Positions 16,327-25,212 of a DNA stretch of 64,000 bases are shown piece after piece; position 1 is the stretch's first letter; each line of letters starts with the position of its first letter. The translations under genes and the position numbers were made by a program. Origin of the DNA: Pseudomonas brassicacearum (GTDB taxonomy: Bacteria; Pseudomonadota; Gammaproteobacteria; Pseudomonadales; Pseudomonadaceae); NCBI RefSeq assembly GCF_009601685.2, contig NZ_CP045701.2, positions 1,116,001 to 1,180,000 of the forward strand, given 5' to 3'. The notes below the pieces were generated by a model. That model was not told where the DNA came from, did not search any database, and saw only the letters and a list, made by a program, of their open reading frames with translations.

Positions 16327-18045
16327 TTAGAGCAAATGGCTTCTTCGCCGCCCCTTTGGAGTCAGAATTGTTGCTCGCTGCATCGCTCGAGTTACGGCTA
16401 CTCTCATAGTCAAGCGGGCTTGCCTTTCGCGCTCAGCGGAGGGGTTGTCAGTCAGGTATCGGCCTTTCATCAGCCCTTCGTAAAGAAGGACTTCGGTGAA
16501 CTCCTTGCCTTTCGACTTATGCATAGTCATCAGGTGGATACCTTTCCACTCCTTTGTCGCAGCTTGGAAATGCTCCTGCAGGAGTGCATCTCGAACGAAG
16601 CTCTCGGCACCAGTATAGCTCTGCGTGCTCCTCCAAACTTCCCCTAGACGGCCACGCAGCAGAGTTCCTTTACCGAGTAATCGAACAAAGCGACCATCAG
16701 CTGCGATCTGTTTGATTTCAGCGCAGGCGCTGGCATCCAAGAGCTTGCGCACGGCGATCCAGTCGGCAGCAGGATCGCCTGACAGTTCTAGCTGCATACG
16801 CTGCTGCGAGATTTCCTGCGCAGCCGCCAACACCCTTTTATGGGCAATTTTCTTCAGCTCCTGCCCTGCAGCCACACCGTCTATCGCGTCGACAAGATCT
16901 AAGTTTGGCTTGCTTGGTTTTTTTTCACCTCGCCGGCCGCGAACGTGGGCACACAGATTCCCAAGTAGTTTCAATGTGATCGATTCGGCGTGTGGCCCCC
17001 CCTCTAGGAGGGCCGCAATGGTCACAGCGGCCAGGGCAGCAGCTTCTTGGTCGAACGCCACGTCATGGGGAATGCGTGGTAGCTCATCAGCGTCGCTGGA
17101 GAGGTAAGCGGATACCTCTGCCATGAAGTCTTTGCTCGGTACCAAGATGGTCAAGGACCAATTTCTACCGCCCTTCAACAAGCGGCGTATGATGCCGAGC
17201 ACCACCCTCTTGAAGTCCAGGTGCAGCTGGCCTTTGCGGGGTGTATACGTTTGCACCGCGACATTATTGTAGGCCTTGCCCTTATTCACCCCATTCATTA
17301 AGTCGTTTCCGAACTGCACGATGTCCGTTCCGTTGCTTCGGTGGTTCTCTAATCCAAAGTTGAAAGCGTCCGGATTGAAAGCATCTTGGTATTCCTGGAT
17401 CCGGGCCGCATTCGCTCCGCGGAACTCATAAATACGTTGCTCAGGATCAGCTAGCGCCATGACTTGGCTGTGTGGCGTAAGCGCACGTATGAACCGCCAC
17501 TCATCTTCGTTAGTGTCTTGGAACTCATCCAAGATGATCAGGGGATAGCTTGATCCGTAGATGCGCTGCAGCGCTTTACTGCTCTCAAGCAGCAGGGCTG
17601 CGTTGCTCGCGAAAAGGTCGAAATGAAGCAACCCATCCTCTGCCAGCAGCCGTTGCTTTTCGGCCTCTCGCTGATCCTCGGGAAGGCTGGACAACCGAGA
17701 TGCCGCTTCTGGCGGGGGTAGAAGAGTTATCGGGCTACCTGCACGCAACAGATACCCGTGGCTGCGCAGTAGCCCCCAGGTGAAACCATGGTAGGTATTG
17801 ACCTCAAGCTTGCCGCGCTCTAACGCCGGCAAAAGCTTTCCCGCATGTTCGGCTACCCTCGCGACAGTTGCCCTGGCGAAGCTGAGAAAAAGCACCCGCT
17901 GGCCGGTTTTCAATTGCTGCTCGCCGATCAGCACTTCCGCTTTTAGTAGGGCTACGGTGGTTTTTCCTGACCCAGGTCCTCCAAGGACAAGCATGTGTCT
18001 TGGACAGCAGATAACCGTGTTACGAGTGTCGTCTAGCTCTAACAT
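16327..18045 (-). CDS. gajB: Gabija protein GajB, UvrD-like helicase
   Basis: The 572-residue superfamily 1 helicase has Walker A LGGPGSGKTT (about residue 21), DEFQDT Walker B (about 173), a GAN..R region, and late helicase motifs HLMTMHKSKGKEF and RVAVTRA. It is shorter than housekeeping UvrD or Rep (about 720 residues), as expected for GajB. It lies eight bases downstream of an OLD-family nuclease gene on the same strand, the defining Gabija pair. In Gabija, GajB senses single-stranded DNA ends and works with the GajA nuclease against phage. AGGAG precedes the start. The pairing makes the call firm. Confidence 0.88.
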   Translation of the reverse strand: MLELDDTRNTVICCPRHMLVLGGPGSGKTTVALLKAEVLIGEQQLKTGQRVLFLSFARATVARVAEHAGKLLPALERGKLEVNTYHGFTWGLLRSHGYLLRAGSPITLLPPPEAASRLSSLPEDQREAEKQRLLAEDGLLHFDLFASNAALLLESSKALQRIYGSSYPLIILDEFQDTNEDEWRFIRALTPHSQVMALADPEQRIYEFRGANAARIQEYQDAFNPDAFNFGLENHRSNGTDIVQFGNDLMNGVNKGKAYNNVAVQTYTPRKGQLHLDFKRVVLGIIRRLLKGGRNWSLTILVPSKDFMAEVSAYLSSDADELPRIPHDVAFDQEAAALAAVTIAALLEGGPHAESITLKLLGNLCAHVRGRRGEKKPSKPNLDLVDAIDGVAAGQELKKIAHKRVLAAAQEISQQRMQLELSGDPAADWIAVRKLLDASACAEIKQIAADGRFVRLLGKGTLLRGRLGEVWRSTQSYTGAESFVRDALLQEHFQAATKEWKGIHLMTMHKSKGKEFTEVLLYEGLMKGRYLTDNPSAERERQARLTMRVAVTRAMQRATILTPKGRRRSHLL

Positions 18046-18053
18046 TGCCGCTC

Positions 18054-19853
18054 CTAGATCAAATCAAGAACATCGTCCAGGAGATCTGGGGCAGCTGGCT
18101 TTGGAGGAATGACCGACGCACAGATTCTGGCCAACGTATCTACAATGAACAAAGGCAACTGGCCTTGATTGGTGGCAGTGCAAAGTAACGCTGCAGCGGC
18201 TCCATCACCTTTCCAACGTTTCAGCAGCACGCTCAATACCGCCTTTAGCTCGTCAACGGTGGTTTGATTTGTTGGTACCCTTTCTCTGAGATCTGGTGGC
18301 CAAGATTCACTGGCGACCAGATCGGCAGCATACTTGCGAAGAACAGCCACATCGGTTCCGTTGAGAACGACATTCTCAAACCCTGTTTCGGGAGCCTCGT
18401 AAGGGAAGTCAACCGACTCGGTAATAGCCTGCCGCTGTGCCGGCTCTTGTTGATCGAAGACTGCGTACACCGTTTTCCCTAAGCCACGGTAGTAAGCCCC
18501 CATAGCAGCTATCTGGGAGTCGCTACCGGCATCCAGGATGGGGATCCCTAAAGCCTCTAAAGGCATGAATCGGTCAGGATCTTCCTTGTGGAGCATGCGA
18601 GCCACTGCGGGCCAGGCATCGTATTCAGTGCGTCCCTCTGCAAGAAGCACACGCCGTGCGAGCAACGCTTCACAGACCCGCTGTCGGATATCTTGCCTAT
18701 AGAGCTTGGCTTTGATGCCAGGTGGCATCCCGGCCGCGCGTGCCTGCAGATGCCCTTCCTCCCGACTAACTACGACGATCTGCTGTGGGCTGAACTCTTC
18801 AAGAACGTACGGAGAGTGCGACGTGAACAGGGCTTGAGCTGACTTACCCCGGACGCCATTGATGATGCGTTTTTGGATATGGGGAGGGATGGCAATTTCT
18901 GGCTCCTCCATCGCAAAGATGACGTTCTGCTTCAGCTCTGCGATAAGTGATAACAGCGCCAAAACCATCATGTTTATCGTTCCGGTGCCCTGATGTTGGA
19001 ACGGGGCGGCATGTTCGCTGCCGTCGCTACGTTGAGCACCGGTGGCCATGAACACTGTGAGTGTTCGACGGAGGGACTCTCTCGTGAGGTCAGATACCCG
19101 CATGTGGGGATCAGCACCGCCATCTGACGGCATGTAGTTCCTGACAGAGGCCTGCACACTTGAAAGGATGTTGCTGATCCCTAGCTCCGGCTTTTCGGCA
19201 ACCTCAAGGTCACGAAGCTCGACAAGCAAGTCCTCCCAAATCTTGAAGTTTTTTTCCTGCTGCAGCCTCAGAATGATGTCGAGCAACGAGCCCCGCTCTA
19301 GGCTTAAAGCTCGACTTCCGGTCCGCACGGTCCGAAGGTAAAGGAACCCACACTCCCGCTTGTCGGTGTTGCGAAAGGCATCAAATGTGCCGTCTTGCTT
19401 TGCGGGAGACGCGAAGTAAGTTGAGCCGATGAAATCATCTTCCTCGGCATCATATCCACCGGTGAAACCAACGCGTAGGCAGGACTGGACACCTTCGGCA
19501 TCTGTCCCCTGAGCGGGAGGTCCCTCGAGAACCGCAGAGTGCTCGTTATCCCACCATTCAAGATGGTCTCTGAAGCGCATTTCCTGGTCGGCATTCAACC
19601 CAGTAATCACGAGCTCAATGCTAATAGGGACAGGCTGCCCTTCTGGGCCAATGTATTCGCTAGCGTAGAAATCGTGTTCATCAATAACCGGGCGACGTGA
19701 CAAGCGCTCCGGCCCCAGAACAAGGTCGATAGCTTCGAGAAGAGTGGACTTCCCTATGTTGTTGTCGCCGACGATCACCGCGTGATCAGGAAGAAGAATC
19801 TCTGCAGTTCTAATCCCTCGAAAATTTTTTACTTTCAAGCTTGCAACACGCAT
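18054..19853 (-). CDS. gajA: Gabija protein GajA, OLD-family ATPase/Toprim nuclease
   Basis: The protein has 599 residues. The ABC-type ATPase half shows Walker A GDNNIGKST (29-37), a signature-like QGTGTINM (about 288), Walker B VIFAMEEPEI (about 311) and the switch His in TSHSPY (344). The Toprim nuclease half has Glu406 in LLAEGRTEYDAW, then Asp441 and Asp467 in YAVFDQQE. Homologous GajA proteins tetramerise and nick or cut DNA, inhibited by nucleotides. The start at 19853 has a GAGGG site; the longer version (19889) adds only a poorly conserved tail. It is the first gene of the gajA-gajB operon. Confidence 0.88.
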   Translation of the reverse strand: MRVASLKVKNFRGIRTAEILLPDHAVIVGDNNIGKSTLLEAIDLVLGPERLSRRPVIDEHDFYASEYIGPEGQPVPISIELVITGLNADQEMRFRDHLEWWDNEHSAVLEGPPAQGTDAEGVQSCLRVGFTGGYDAEEDDFIGSTYFASPAKQDGTFDAFRNTDKRECGFLYLRTVRTGSRALSLERGSLLDIILRLQQEKNFKIWEDLLVELRDLEVAEKPELGISNILSSVQASVRNYMPSDGGADPHMRVSDLTRESLRRTLTVFMATGAQRSDGSEHAAPFQHQGTGTINMMVLALLSLIAELKQNVIFAMEEPEIAIPPHIQKRIINGVRGKSAQALFTSHSPYVLEEFSPQQIVVVSREEGHLQARAAGMPPGIKAKLYRQDIRQRVCEALLARRVLLAEGRTEYDAWPAVARMLHKEDPDRFMPLEALGIPILDAGSDSQIAAMGAYYRGLGKTVYAVFDQQEPAQRQAITESVDFPYEAPETGFENVVLNGTDVAVLRKYAADLVASESWPPDLRERVPTNQTTVDELKAVLSVLLKRWKGDGAAAALLCTATNQGQLPLFIVDTLARICASVIPPKPAAPDLLDDVLDLI

Positions 19854-20310
19854 GTCATCCCTCTTCCCTTGCGCTGATTTCGATCCCACCCCAAGGATAG
19901 CGTCTAAGCAAGCACATGCTGTTAATTTCGAAGGGGTACTGAAACGTGCCGATAACTCTCACTGCAGGCATGAGCAACATCTCTCCGAGCAGTCATACAG
20001 TACCGCCCTCTGATCCGCGAGCCTGGCGCCGTTAAGGCGTTTCGTCGGCATCTGTTGGAAAGACCGCTTCTGAGCTGAACGGTCGTTGGCCGGGAGCGGA
20101 TCAGGTCGAATGTCCGCTTTTGGCCGAAAAAGGACGTTCGATCACTCCGATGATGGATTGGGCGTATTAGTCCGCCCGCTTCCCGCCCCGCTGGCTAACA
20201 CCTCGAATCCAATTTGTTTTATAGCAATCTTTAAGTATGCGATTACTACCCGCCGAAGGCACTGCCGGGAGGCCTAAGCATGCGCTTATCTCGCTTGAAT
20301 CTGACCTATT
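19854..20310. other. Intergenic region upstream of gajA
   Basis: About 450 bases holding the gajA promoter region and boundary repeat 2. No credible gene is seen; a 63-codon frame over the repeat (20086-20277) has no binding site or family features. Confidence 0.45.
20108..20140 (+). repeat. TGGCCGA cassette-boundary repeat 2
   Basis: TGTCCGCTTTTGGCCGAAAA, with a near-complementary tail AAGGACGTTCG, between gajA and the SIR2 gene. Same family as the copies at 16092, 22098, 23488, 25071 and 27011. Confidence 0.6.
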
Positions 20311-21954
20311 CTATTGCCTATGAAATTCGCTTACGATTCTGATTACGCCGTCAACAATCGTTTTCGCCATTCCTCTGGAAACTTCTAGCCCCTCCTTCGA
20401 ATGGACAATGCCGTTCCTAAGCTGAATCCAGTCTTGAAGGTTTGGTAGCGCTTCTCCACTGATCAGGCCGCGATTAACCGCACTTTTTATCATCCCAATC
20501 AGAGACAGGTGGAGCTTCAAAGCAGTTTCTTCATCTCCGATCCGCAAAACCTTTCGCAGCTCGCCTTCAAGGTACGTGATGGCGGAAACTATAGCTGCGC
20601 GGTATGCCTTGACTCTAAAAAGCCGGCGCGCCTCGTCTAACTGGGAATCACCGTCGGAGGGAAGCGCCCGTTCAAGGGTTAGGACCAGGTTGCGAGCAAA
20701 ATCCTCTGATTGAGAGGTTAAAAGATCGGGGCGGTAGATCGCCATTACCCCTTCTAATGCGGTGGGTAATTGCTGCCCTTCTCTCATGACCACAATCAGC
20801 GTGAGCGGCCTCCCCTCACGCCTCCTAGACGCAGCACGGTTAAGCGCCATTTTTAGCTCAACTATTGTCCAGTTAGACGATAGATCAATGACCATGGCAA
20901 TTGATCTATCAATTAGCGCATCAAGCTTGGCGATGACCATATCACCTGGGGAAATCACCCCATCCGCCGTTATCGGGACGAGGTTGATGTCCTCAAGAGC
21001 TGGGAAGACTTGATCTTTATAGAACGGTAAAACATCTAACGGTAACGAAAAGAAGCAAAGCCGTGAGGACGCTGACCTCGGCAGCGACAGCTCCTGCATT
21101 GCCCTCTCCTCGGTCGCCTTCATCACCGTGAAGGCTTTGTCTCTCAAAAGCTCCCGAAGCTCATCGAATGCGACGGCAAGGATCTCCCCGTATTTGTCTC
21201 GGGTACCTGGCAGGTTTATCACCTTCACTCCACGACGCTCGAATCGAGAGACATCGGATTGATTCGCGCCAACAACGATGGTGTAGGCAAATCGCCTGGT
21301 ACGCCCTAAACGCTGTGTTACCACGTGCCAGATTTGCCGAAAATCTGGATCGTCAAGGCTATATCCAACCAATACCGCTGTCTTGGTGATCAGAAGGTTC
21401 GCGAGATAGGTTGCAAAGAGCGGGTAGTTCGCTAGGAAACCGTCGTAATCGGCTTCTGTAACCACCATCCTTCTAGGGTGGTGAAGATCGCCATGCAGTT
21501 TCAGCAAGTTTACCCCCGCCTTAGAGGAATTCAGCGACAGCTGTTCCTCTTCAAGGATGGGATAGACGGTATTGGGCCCTAGACGGTATTCCTGCTCCAG
21601 CAGAAAATCGAAGTTCGTTGTGCAAACGATATCGAATGGAATGGAGCAAAAGCTCTTGTGTGCTTTCCCTGGTTGCGCCTCGTGGATAAGCAGCACTTGT
21701 GTGAGCTTGTCCATTAACCTCGCACGGCCAAGCTCATGCTCATAAGCTGAGATTGCGTCTAGGGCTCCACTGGAGCTGAAATCAATCAAGTCCTCCTCCA
21801 GAAGCTTCCCTAGCTCACCCCAAAGCGGCGGTCTTTGACCCGATGTGACATGTGCATTAAGAGACATTCCGGCACCGATAATTGGCAGCCACCTGCCGTT
21901 CACCAGGTCGTCTAGAACCGGCTTGGGGAAATACTTGAGGTAAGTTGTGGCCAC
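20311..21954 (-). CDS. SIR2 / TIR-like / HEPN three-domain protein, probable defence effector
   Basis: The protein has 547 residues. Residues 15-270 are a SIR2_2-type NADase domain: GAGMS (27-31), TTNFD (112-116), KLHGD with catalytic His154, and GYSLDDPDF (197-205). Residues 298-430 resemble the TIR-like / nucleoside deoxyribosyltransferase fold: FFSLPLDVLPFYKDQVFPAL, then VIDLSSNWTIVELKMAL, in which Glu366 sits where the catalytic Glu would be. Residues 440-545 look like a HEPN domain with the R-x4-H RNase motif R513-NGIV-H518. GTG start with AAGGAGG nine bases upstream. SIR2 domains in defence systems deplete NAD; HEPN domains cleave RNA. I do not recognise this combination as a named system. 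It could act alone. Confidence 0.7.
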   Translation of the reverse strand: MATTYLKYFPKPVLDDLVNGRWLPIIGAGMSLNAHVTSGQRPPLWGELGKLLEEDLIDFSSSGALDAISAYEHELGRARLMDKLTQVLLIHEAQPGKAHKSFCSIPFDIVCTTNFDFLLEQEYRLGPNTVYPILEEEQLSLNSSKAGVNLLKLHGDLHHPRRMVVTEADYDGFLANYPLFATYLANLLITKTAVLVGYSLDDPDFRQIWHVVTQRLGRTRRFAYTIVVGANQSDVSRFERRGVKVINLPGTRDKYGEILAVAFDELRELLRDKAFTVMKATEERAMQELSLPRSASSRLCFFSLPLDVLPFYKDQVFPALEDINLVPITADGVISPGDMVIAKLDALIDRSIAMVIDLSSNWTIVELKMALNRAASRRREGRPLTLIVVMREGQQLPTALEGVMAIYRPDLLTSQSEDFARNLVLTLERALPSDGDSQLDEARRLFRVKAYRAAIVSAITYLEGELRKVLRIGDEETALKLHLSLIGMIKSAVNRGLISGEALPNLQDWIQLRNGIVHSKEGLEVSRGMAKTIVDGVIRIVSEFHRQ

Positions 21955-22442
21955 TGCGAAATCCTCCTTGAGCAGCGTCGGACGATATCAGTAATGGCAT
22001 TTAGATGCCAAATTAGCCTCGTTGAAAAGCCATCCAGTTGAGGATCGAAGCAGCAACGACGTTCTTCAACGCTTGATGCACTTGCCGCCCTTTATAGCAG
22101 GCTGCTATCGGCCAAAAGCGGCCCTTAGTTGACTACAAAATGAGGAGCGATTCACCAGTTCCAAACTGGTGCCAGGCGCAACTGACCGTCTCGATGCCGC
22201 TGCGGGCGGCCCCGTTGGTGATGGTCATGCTGGTTCGTTGTGAAAAAAGGTCGGCCTGGCGGTTCATATGTAGCTCAGAAGATGGTCGTCTGCTCGCCGC
22301 CAAGGGTGGGCAGAAGCTAGGTCATGAGTAAAAGCACCGCTGCTAGTAATGCTGCGGAGCAATTTTCGAATTGGAAAGATCGCTGCCAGTCGTCTATAAG
22401 CGTAGTGGCAATGTGCCTGCGGCTACGACAAGGAAACATCAA
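21955..22442. other. Intergenic region with boundary repeat 3
   Basis: About 490 bases between divergent genes. It holds boundary repeat 3 (22098-22126). A frame at 22140-22331 has no recognisable features. The rest looks like scrambled remnant DNA. Confidence 0.4.
22098..22126 (-). repeat. TGGCCGA cassette-boundary repeat 3
   Basis: Minus-strand reading GGCCGCTTTTGGCCGATAGC, flanked by AGCAGGCTGCTAT, which allows a short hairpin. It lies between the SIR2 protein gene and the lipoprotein gene. Confidence 0.6.
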
Positions 22443-23396
22443 ATGGAAAAGATGCTTGCGTTATTACTTGGATTTAGCTTTTTGACTGGTTGTCAATCTA
22501 TGCGACCTCAAACTCTTGGGGAGTTATCGTCGGGGTATACATACATTCCAGTTGATCCGTTCTCGGTTCAAACTGTGCCGGGAGATAGCTGTAAGAGGGA
22601 GGAGCTTCATTCAAATTTTCCGGTAGAAAAAGGCTTCCTTCTTGATGGGAAGCCTGTTTACAGAGAAATAATGGGATCACTTCCAGACAACTCAGTCAGG
22701 ATGCTTGTTGAGCAATTTGATAGTAAAGGCAATGTCTCATATGGCGCAGGTAAGGTTGGAGGTAAAGCGGAAAGTTATCGTGTGACAGTGGACTACATTA
22801 ATGCCGACACGGTAAATCAAGAGTTCTGGATATCCAAGACGATGTTGACTCGAGAAGGTAAGAGAGTTGAGGTGCCTCTAGCTGAGTTGCCAAGCTTCTT
22901 TAGATATGCTTCAGGCTCTGAGCAGTATCGGGTGTCTAGGACTGATCCAGGGGATAGTGGCTACACTAAATATAATGTCCCGATTTATGTTGGTGTCGGG
23001 CTGCGCGCTATTGCTGATGTTCGTGTTTTGGAGTCCAAGGCAAACATCTCTGGTATTGGTGTTATCGGTGCAGAGGCGGAGGATAAACGCTTAAGTGGAA
23101 CTTTGATCGTTCAAACTCTTGGCGTGAGTGGAAAATCGATAACTGGTGCATTGCCGGTTCAAAGTGAGCTTAATAGAACTACTGCGCAGAATGCGATAGT
23201 TGCTGTTGCCTCTATTAAGACTCTTTTGTATTCGTCTGATGTTGGAAAGTACCCTCGTGTGGTTGGTTTATACATCCCATTCCCTGGTGGAAAGCCCCTG
23301 GTAAATGCTCTCATCTCTGAGCTTTCTCAGAAAAGAGTAGAGTGGCCTAGACCATGTGATTGGTATGATGAAACCTCCAACAAGAAGATACTTTAA
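22443..23396 (+). CDS. AT-rich hypothetical lipoprotein
   Basis: The protein has 317 residues. It starts MEKMLALLLGFSFLTGCQS, a lipoprotein signal with lipobox LTGC, so the mature protein is lipid-anchored at Cys17. Residue +2 is Gln, consistent with outer-membrane sorting. The remaining 300 residues are mixed alpha/beta with two further cysteines and no recognised family. The codons are much richer in A and T than in the flanking genes, a sign of recent acquisition. AAGGA precedes the chosen ATG. It lies between defence-type genes and has its own cassette boundaries, so it may be cargo of another kind. Confidence 0.65.
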   Translation: MEKMLALLLGFSFLTGCQSMRPQTLGELSSGYTYIPVDPFSVQTVPGDSCKREELHSNFPVEKGFLLDGKPVYREIMGSLPDNSVRMLVEQFDSKGNVSYGAGKVGGKAESYRVTVDYINADTVNQEFWISKTMLTREGKRVEVPLAELPSFFRYASGSEQYRVSRTDPGDSGYTKYNVPIYVGVGLRAIADVRVLESKANISGIGVIGAEAEDKRLSGTLIVQTLGVSGKSITGALPVQSELNRTTAQNAIVAVASIKTLLYSSDVGKYPRVVGLYIPFPGGKPLVNALISELSQKRVEWPRPCDWYDETSNKKIL

Positions 23397-23487
23397 GTAT
23401 CTAGAGGGAGCCCAGGTACAGCAGGTGTAAACCAGGGATGTCTACCGGAGCTGGGGTAGCCCATTGAGGAGTCGCATAGGCAGCAGT

Positions 23488-23520
23488 CAATGGCTGCTTC
23501 TGGCCGATATGAGCCGTTAG
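23488..23520 (+). repeat. TGGCCGA cassette-boundary repeat 4
   Basis: GGCTGCTTCTGGCCGATATG, followed by AGCCGTTAGC, between the lipoprotein gene and the ESCO-like gene. Confidence 0.55.
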
Positions 23521-23587
23521 CATTAACCGTTTTCGAGCCCGAAGCACACTTTGACGTATGGGAGCGCTTGCCCGTCCGGCGAGTCAG

Positions 23588-25009
23588 TTAATCCCTCAAA
23601 CTAGCATACGCGGCTAGAAGTGCTATTTGGCTCTCAGTACCGTGCGAGCGAACAAATCCCTGCATGGCTTCGGACAGTGGGGGTTCGATGAAAAAATTCC
23701 CGTACCGCTCTACGAGTCCAGACCAATGCGCTTTAAGCAGCCCTTGACCCCGGTATTTGGGGGCGATCCATACCCACGCAAGCGTCCACTCTACGCCGCC
23801 CGGCCCCGGATGCTCATTCGAGAATGCACATGCACCAGCGATGGTGCCGTCTGGTCCGGCCGGGAACAGGTGTCCGTGCCAGCCAAACTTCACCGGGTTT
23901 ACATCGTCCCCTGCCCATTGAACGAAGTCGTATCGGAATTCGCGCTTGAATTTGACAGCACGCCGGTACACCTCCTTTTGCATCCACATAGGAGCCTTTG
24001 AGTCGATAATTATGGGCTGATCTGTCTCCACCAGGCGTTTGGCGAATCTGGTGTTTGGAACTGGATCCAGCAATTGTGCGGCTCGGCGATGGACTTGCCG
24101 ATGTATCCTAGTCTCCGCCGGCGTGTTGGACAGATATGACAAGCCGCAGTAGTCACACTCAATGCTTTCCTGTTTGAGCTGGCGGTGCTTGGGGCCCCTC
24201 ACTTCCAAGGATAGGGCTTGACCATCCTGTCTAACCATCTTGTAGCGGTAACCCGTAGGGCTCCGGAAGGTCTCCACCGACTCAGTGCCCGGAACGCGCT
24301 TGGCGGTTGACCTGATGACCATAAGCCGCCTGCCAGTCCACAGCTTGTAGGTCAGAATCGAATGCTCGGCTTCTGTGAGCAGCGTTCGCATCTCAAGCCC
24401 CGGAAGAAGTTCATCCACCAACAACGCGGCGGAGACCATGATTCCGAGCTGTTCCATGTAAACGAGTAGGCCAACTGCGTCAGTCACTTGGAAACCGAAG
24501 AAGCCGCACGTGTCATCACCGATGTGCTGCGGCCTATACAGCAGATTGCGGGCAGGGATATCCGCCTGTTCGGCCAGCCACTCGATGTAATGCTCGATCC
24601 GTCCGTAATTGCGGCCTTCAGTCAACAGTGCGTAGTCGCCAAGATCAGTGATCGTCACGCCGTTGTCCCGAAGCATTTTCGTTTCGTAGGGTGAAAGCCG
24701 AGTTCTGGTTGTGGGCGCCGGCCGGATCTCTTTGACCAATTTAAACAGGCCTTCCAGCATCTCGCTGGATTCTTCGCCGGTCATTGTAGCTCCCATGGCG
24801 CCGCTGGCGCCCCTTGTTGGCAAACAGCTCGAAAGGATACCGCTGATGGTATCTCTGATGCTTGCTCGATCATTGAAGTGCTCACTGTTGAGGTCTAATG
24901 CCTTGATCTTAACCGTGTATAGAAATCGCAGGGATTTGAGGGCGGCACCTTTAATTAATTGGGGGATCTGGCGGGCGAGCAAGTGCACCGGCAGAGTACC
25001 GGGAAGCAC
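23588..25009 (-). CDS. Protein with ESCO-like C2H2 zinc finger and GNAT-type acetyltransferase domain
   Basis: Up to 473 residues (GTG start; a later start is possible). Cys285, Cys288, His303 and His307 form a C-x2-C-x14-H-x3-H finger (ECDYCGLSYLSNTPAETRIH), close to the finger of the eukaryotic cohesin acetyltransferases Eco1/ESCO. It is followed, as in ESCO, by an acetyltransferase-like domain with a motif-A loop WVWIAPKYRGQGLL (residues 413-426). The N-terminal 280 residues are unassigned. Homology to ESCO is inferred from finger pattern plus domain order, not from a search. Its place between a reverse transcriptase and a SIR2-HEPN gene suggests a defence or counter-defence role. Other readings: an ordinary GNAT enzyme with an accidental finger. 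Confidence 0.55.
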   Translation of the reverse strand: MLPGTLPVHLLARQIPQLIKGAALKSLRFLYTVKIKALDLNSEHFNDRASIRDTISGILSSCLPTRGASGAMGATMTGEESSEMLEGLFKLVKEIRPAPTTRTRLSPYETKMLRDNGVTITDLGDYALLTEGRNYGRIEHYIEWLAEQADIPARNLLYRPQHIGDDTCGFFGFQVTDAVGLLVYMEQLGIMVSAALLVDELLPGLEMRTLLTEAEHSILTYKLWTGRRLMVIRSTAKRVPGTESVETFRSPTGYRYKMVRQDGQALSLEVRGPKHRQLKQESIECDYCGLSYLSNTPAETRIHRQVHRRAAQLLDPVPNTRFAKRLVETDQPIIIDSKAPMWMQKEVYRRAVKFKREFRYDFVQWAGDDVNPVKFGWHGHLFPAGPDGTIAGACAFSNEHPGPGGVEWTLAWVWIAPKYRGQGLLKAHWSGLVERYGNFFIEPPLSEAMQGFVRSHGTESQIALLAAYASLRD

Positions 25010-25070
25010 CGCTCCACCCCAAGAAGAGCTGTCGCCTGTGTTGGCTTTGTGGCGTAAAACTGACTACGAC

Positions 25071-25132
25071 GAATGGCTGCATTTGGCCGATAACGGTTGT
25101 TCGTGAGCAGCTGTTATCGGCCAGTAGCGAAT
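25071..25132. repeat. TGGCCGA cassette-boundary repeat 5, inverted pair
   Basis: Two repeat copies face each other. TGGCCGATAAC at 25084-25094 pairs with GTTATCGGCCA at 25113-25123, a perfect 11-bp stem with an 18-base loop. It could serve as a bidirectional transcription barrier between the ESCO-like and reverse transcriptase genes. Confidence 0.65.
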
Positions 25133-25212
25133 GTTTGGAAACTGTACTTCGACCGCGAAAAAGTTTGATGCCATATCTAAGCGTCCCACCATTCCGAATT
25201 GATGCGACTTAT

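Noticed and set aside
20086..20277. A 63-codon frame containing boundary repeat 2
   Set aside because: This frame arises from the repeat itself, a common false gene call in Pseudomonas.
22140..22331. A 63-codon frame between the SIR2 and lipoprotein genes
   Set aside because: It overlaps remnant DNA close to a boundary repeat and has no family match or start signal.
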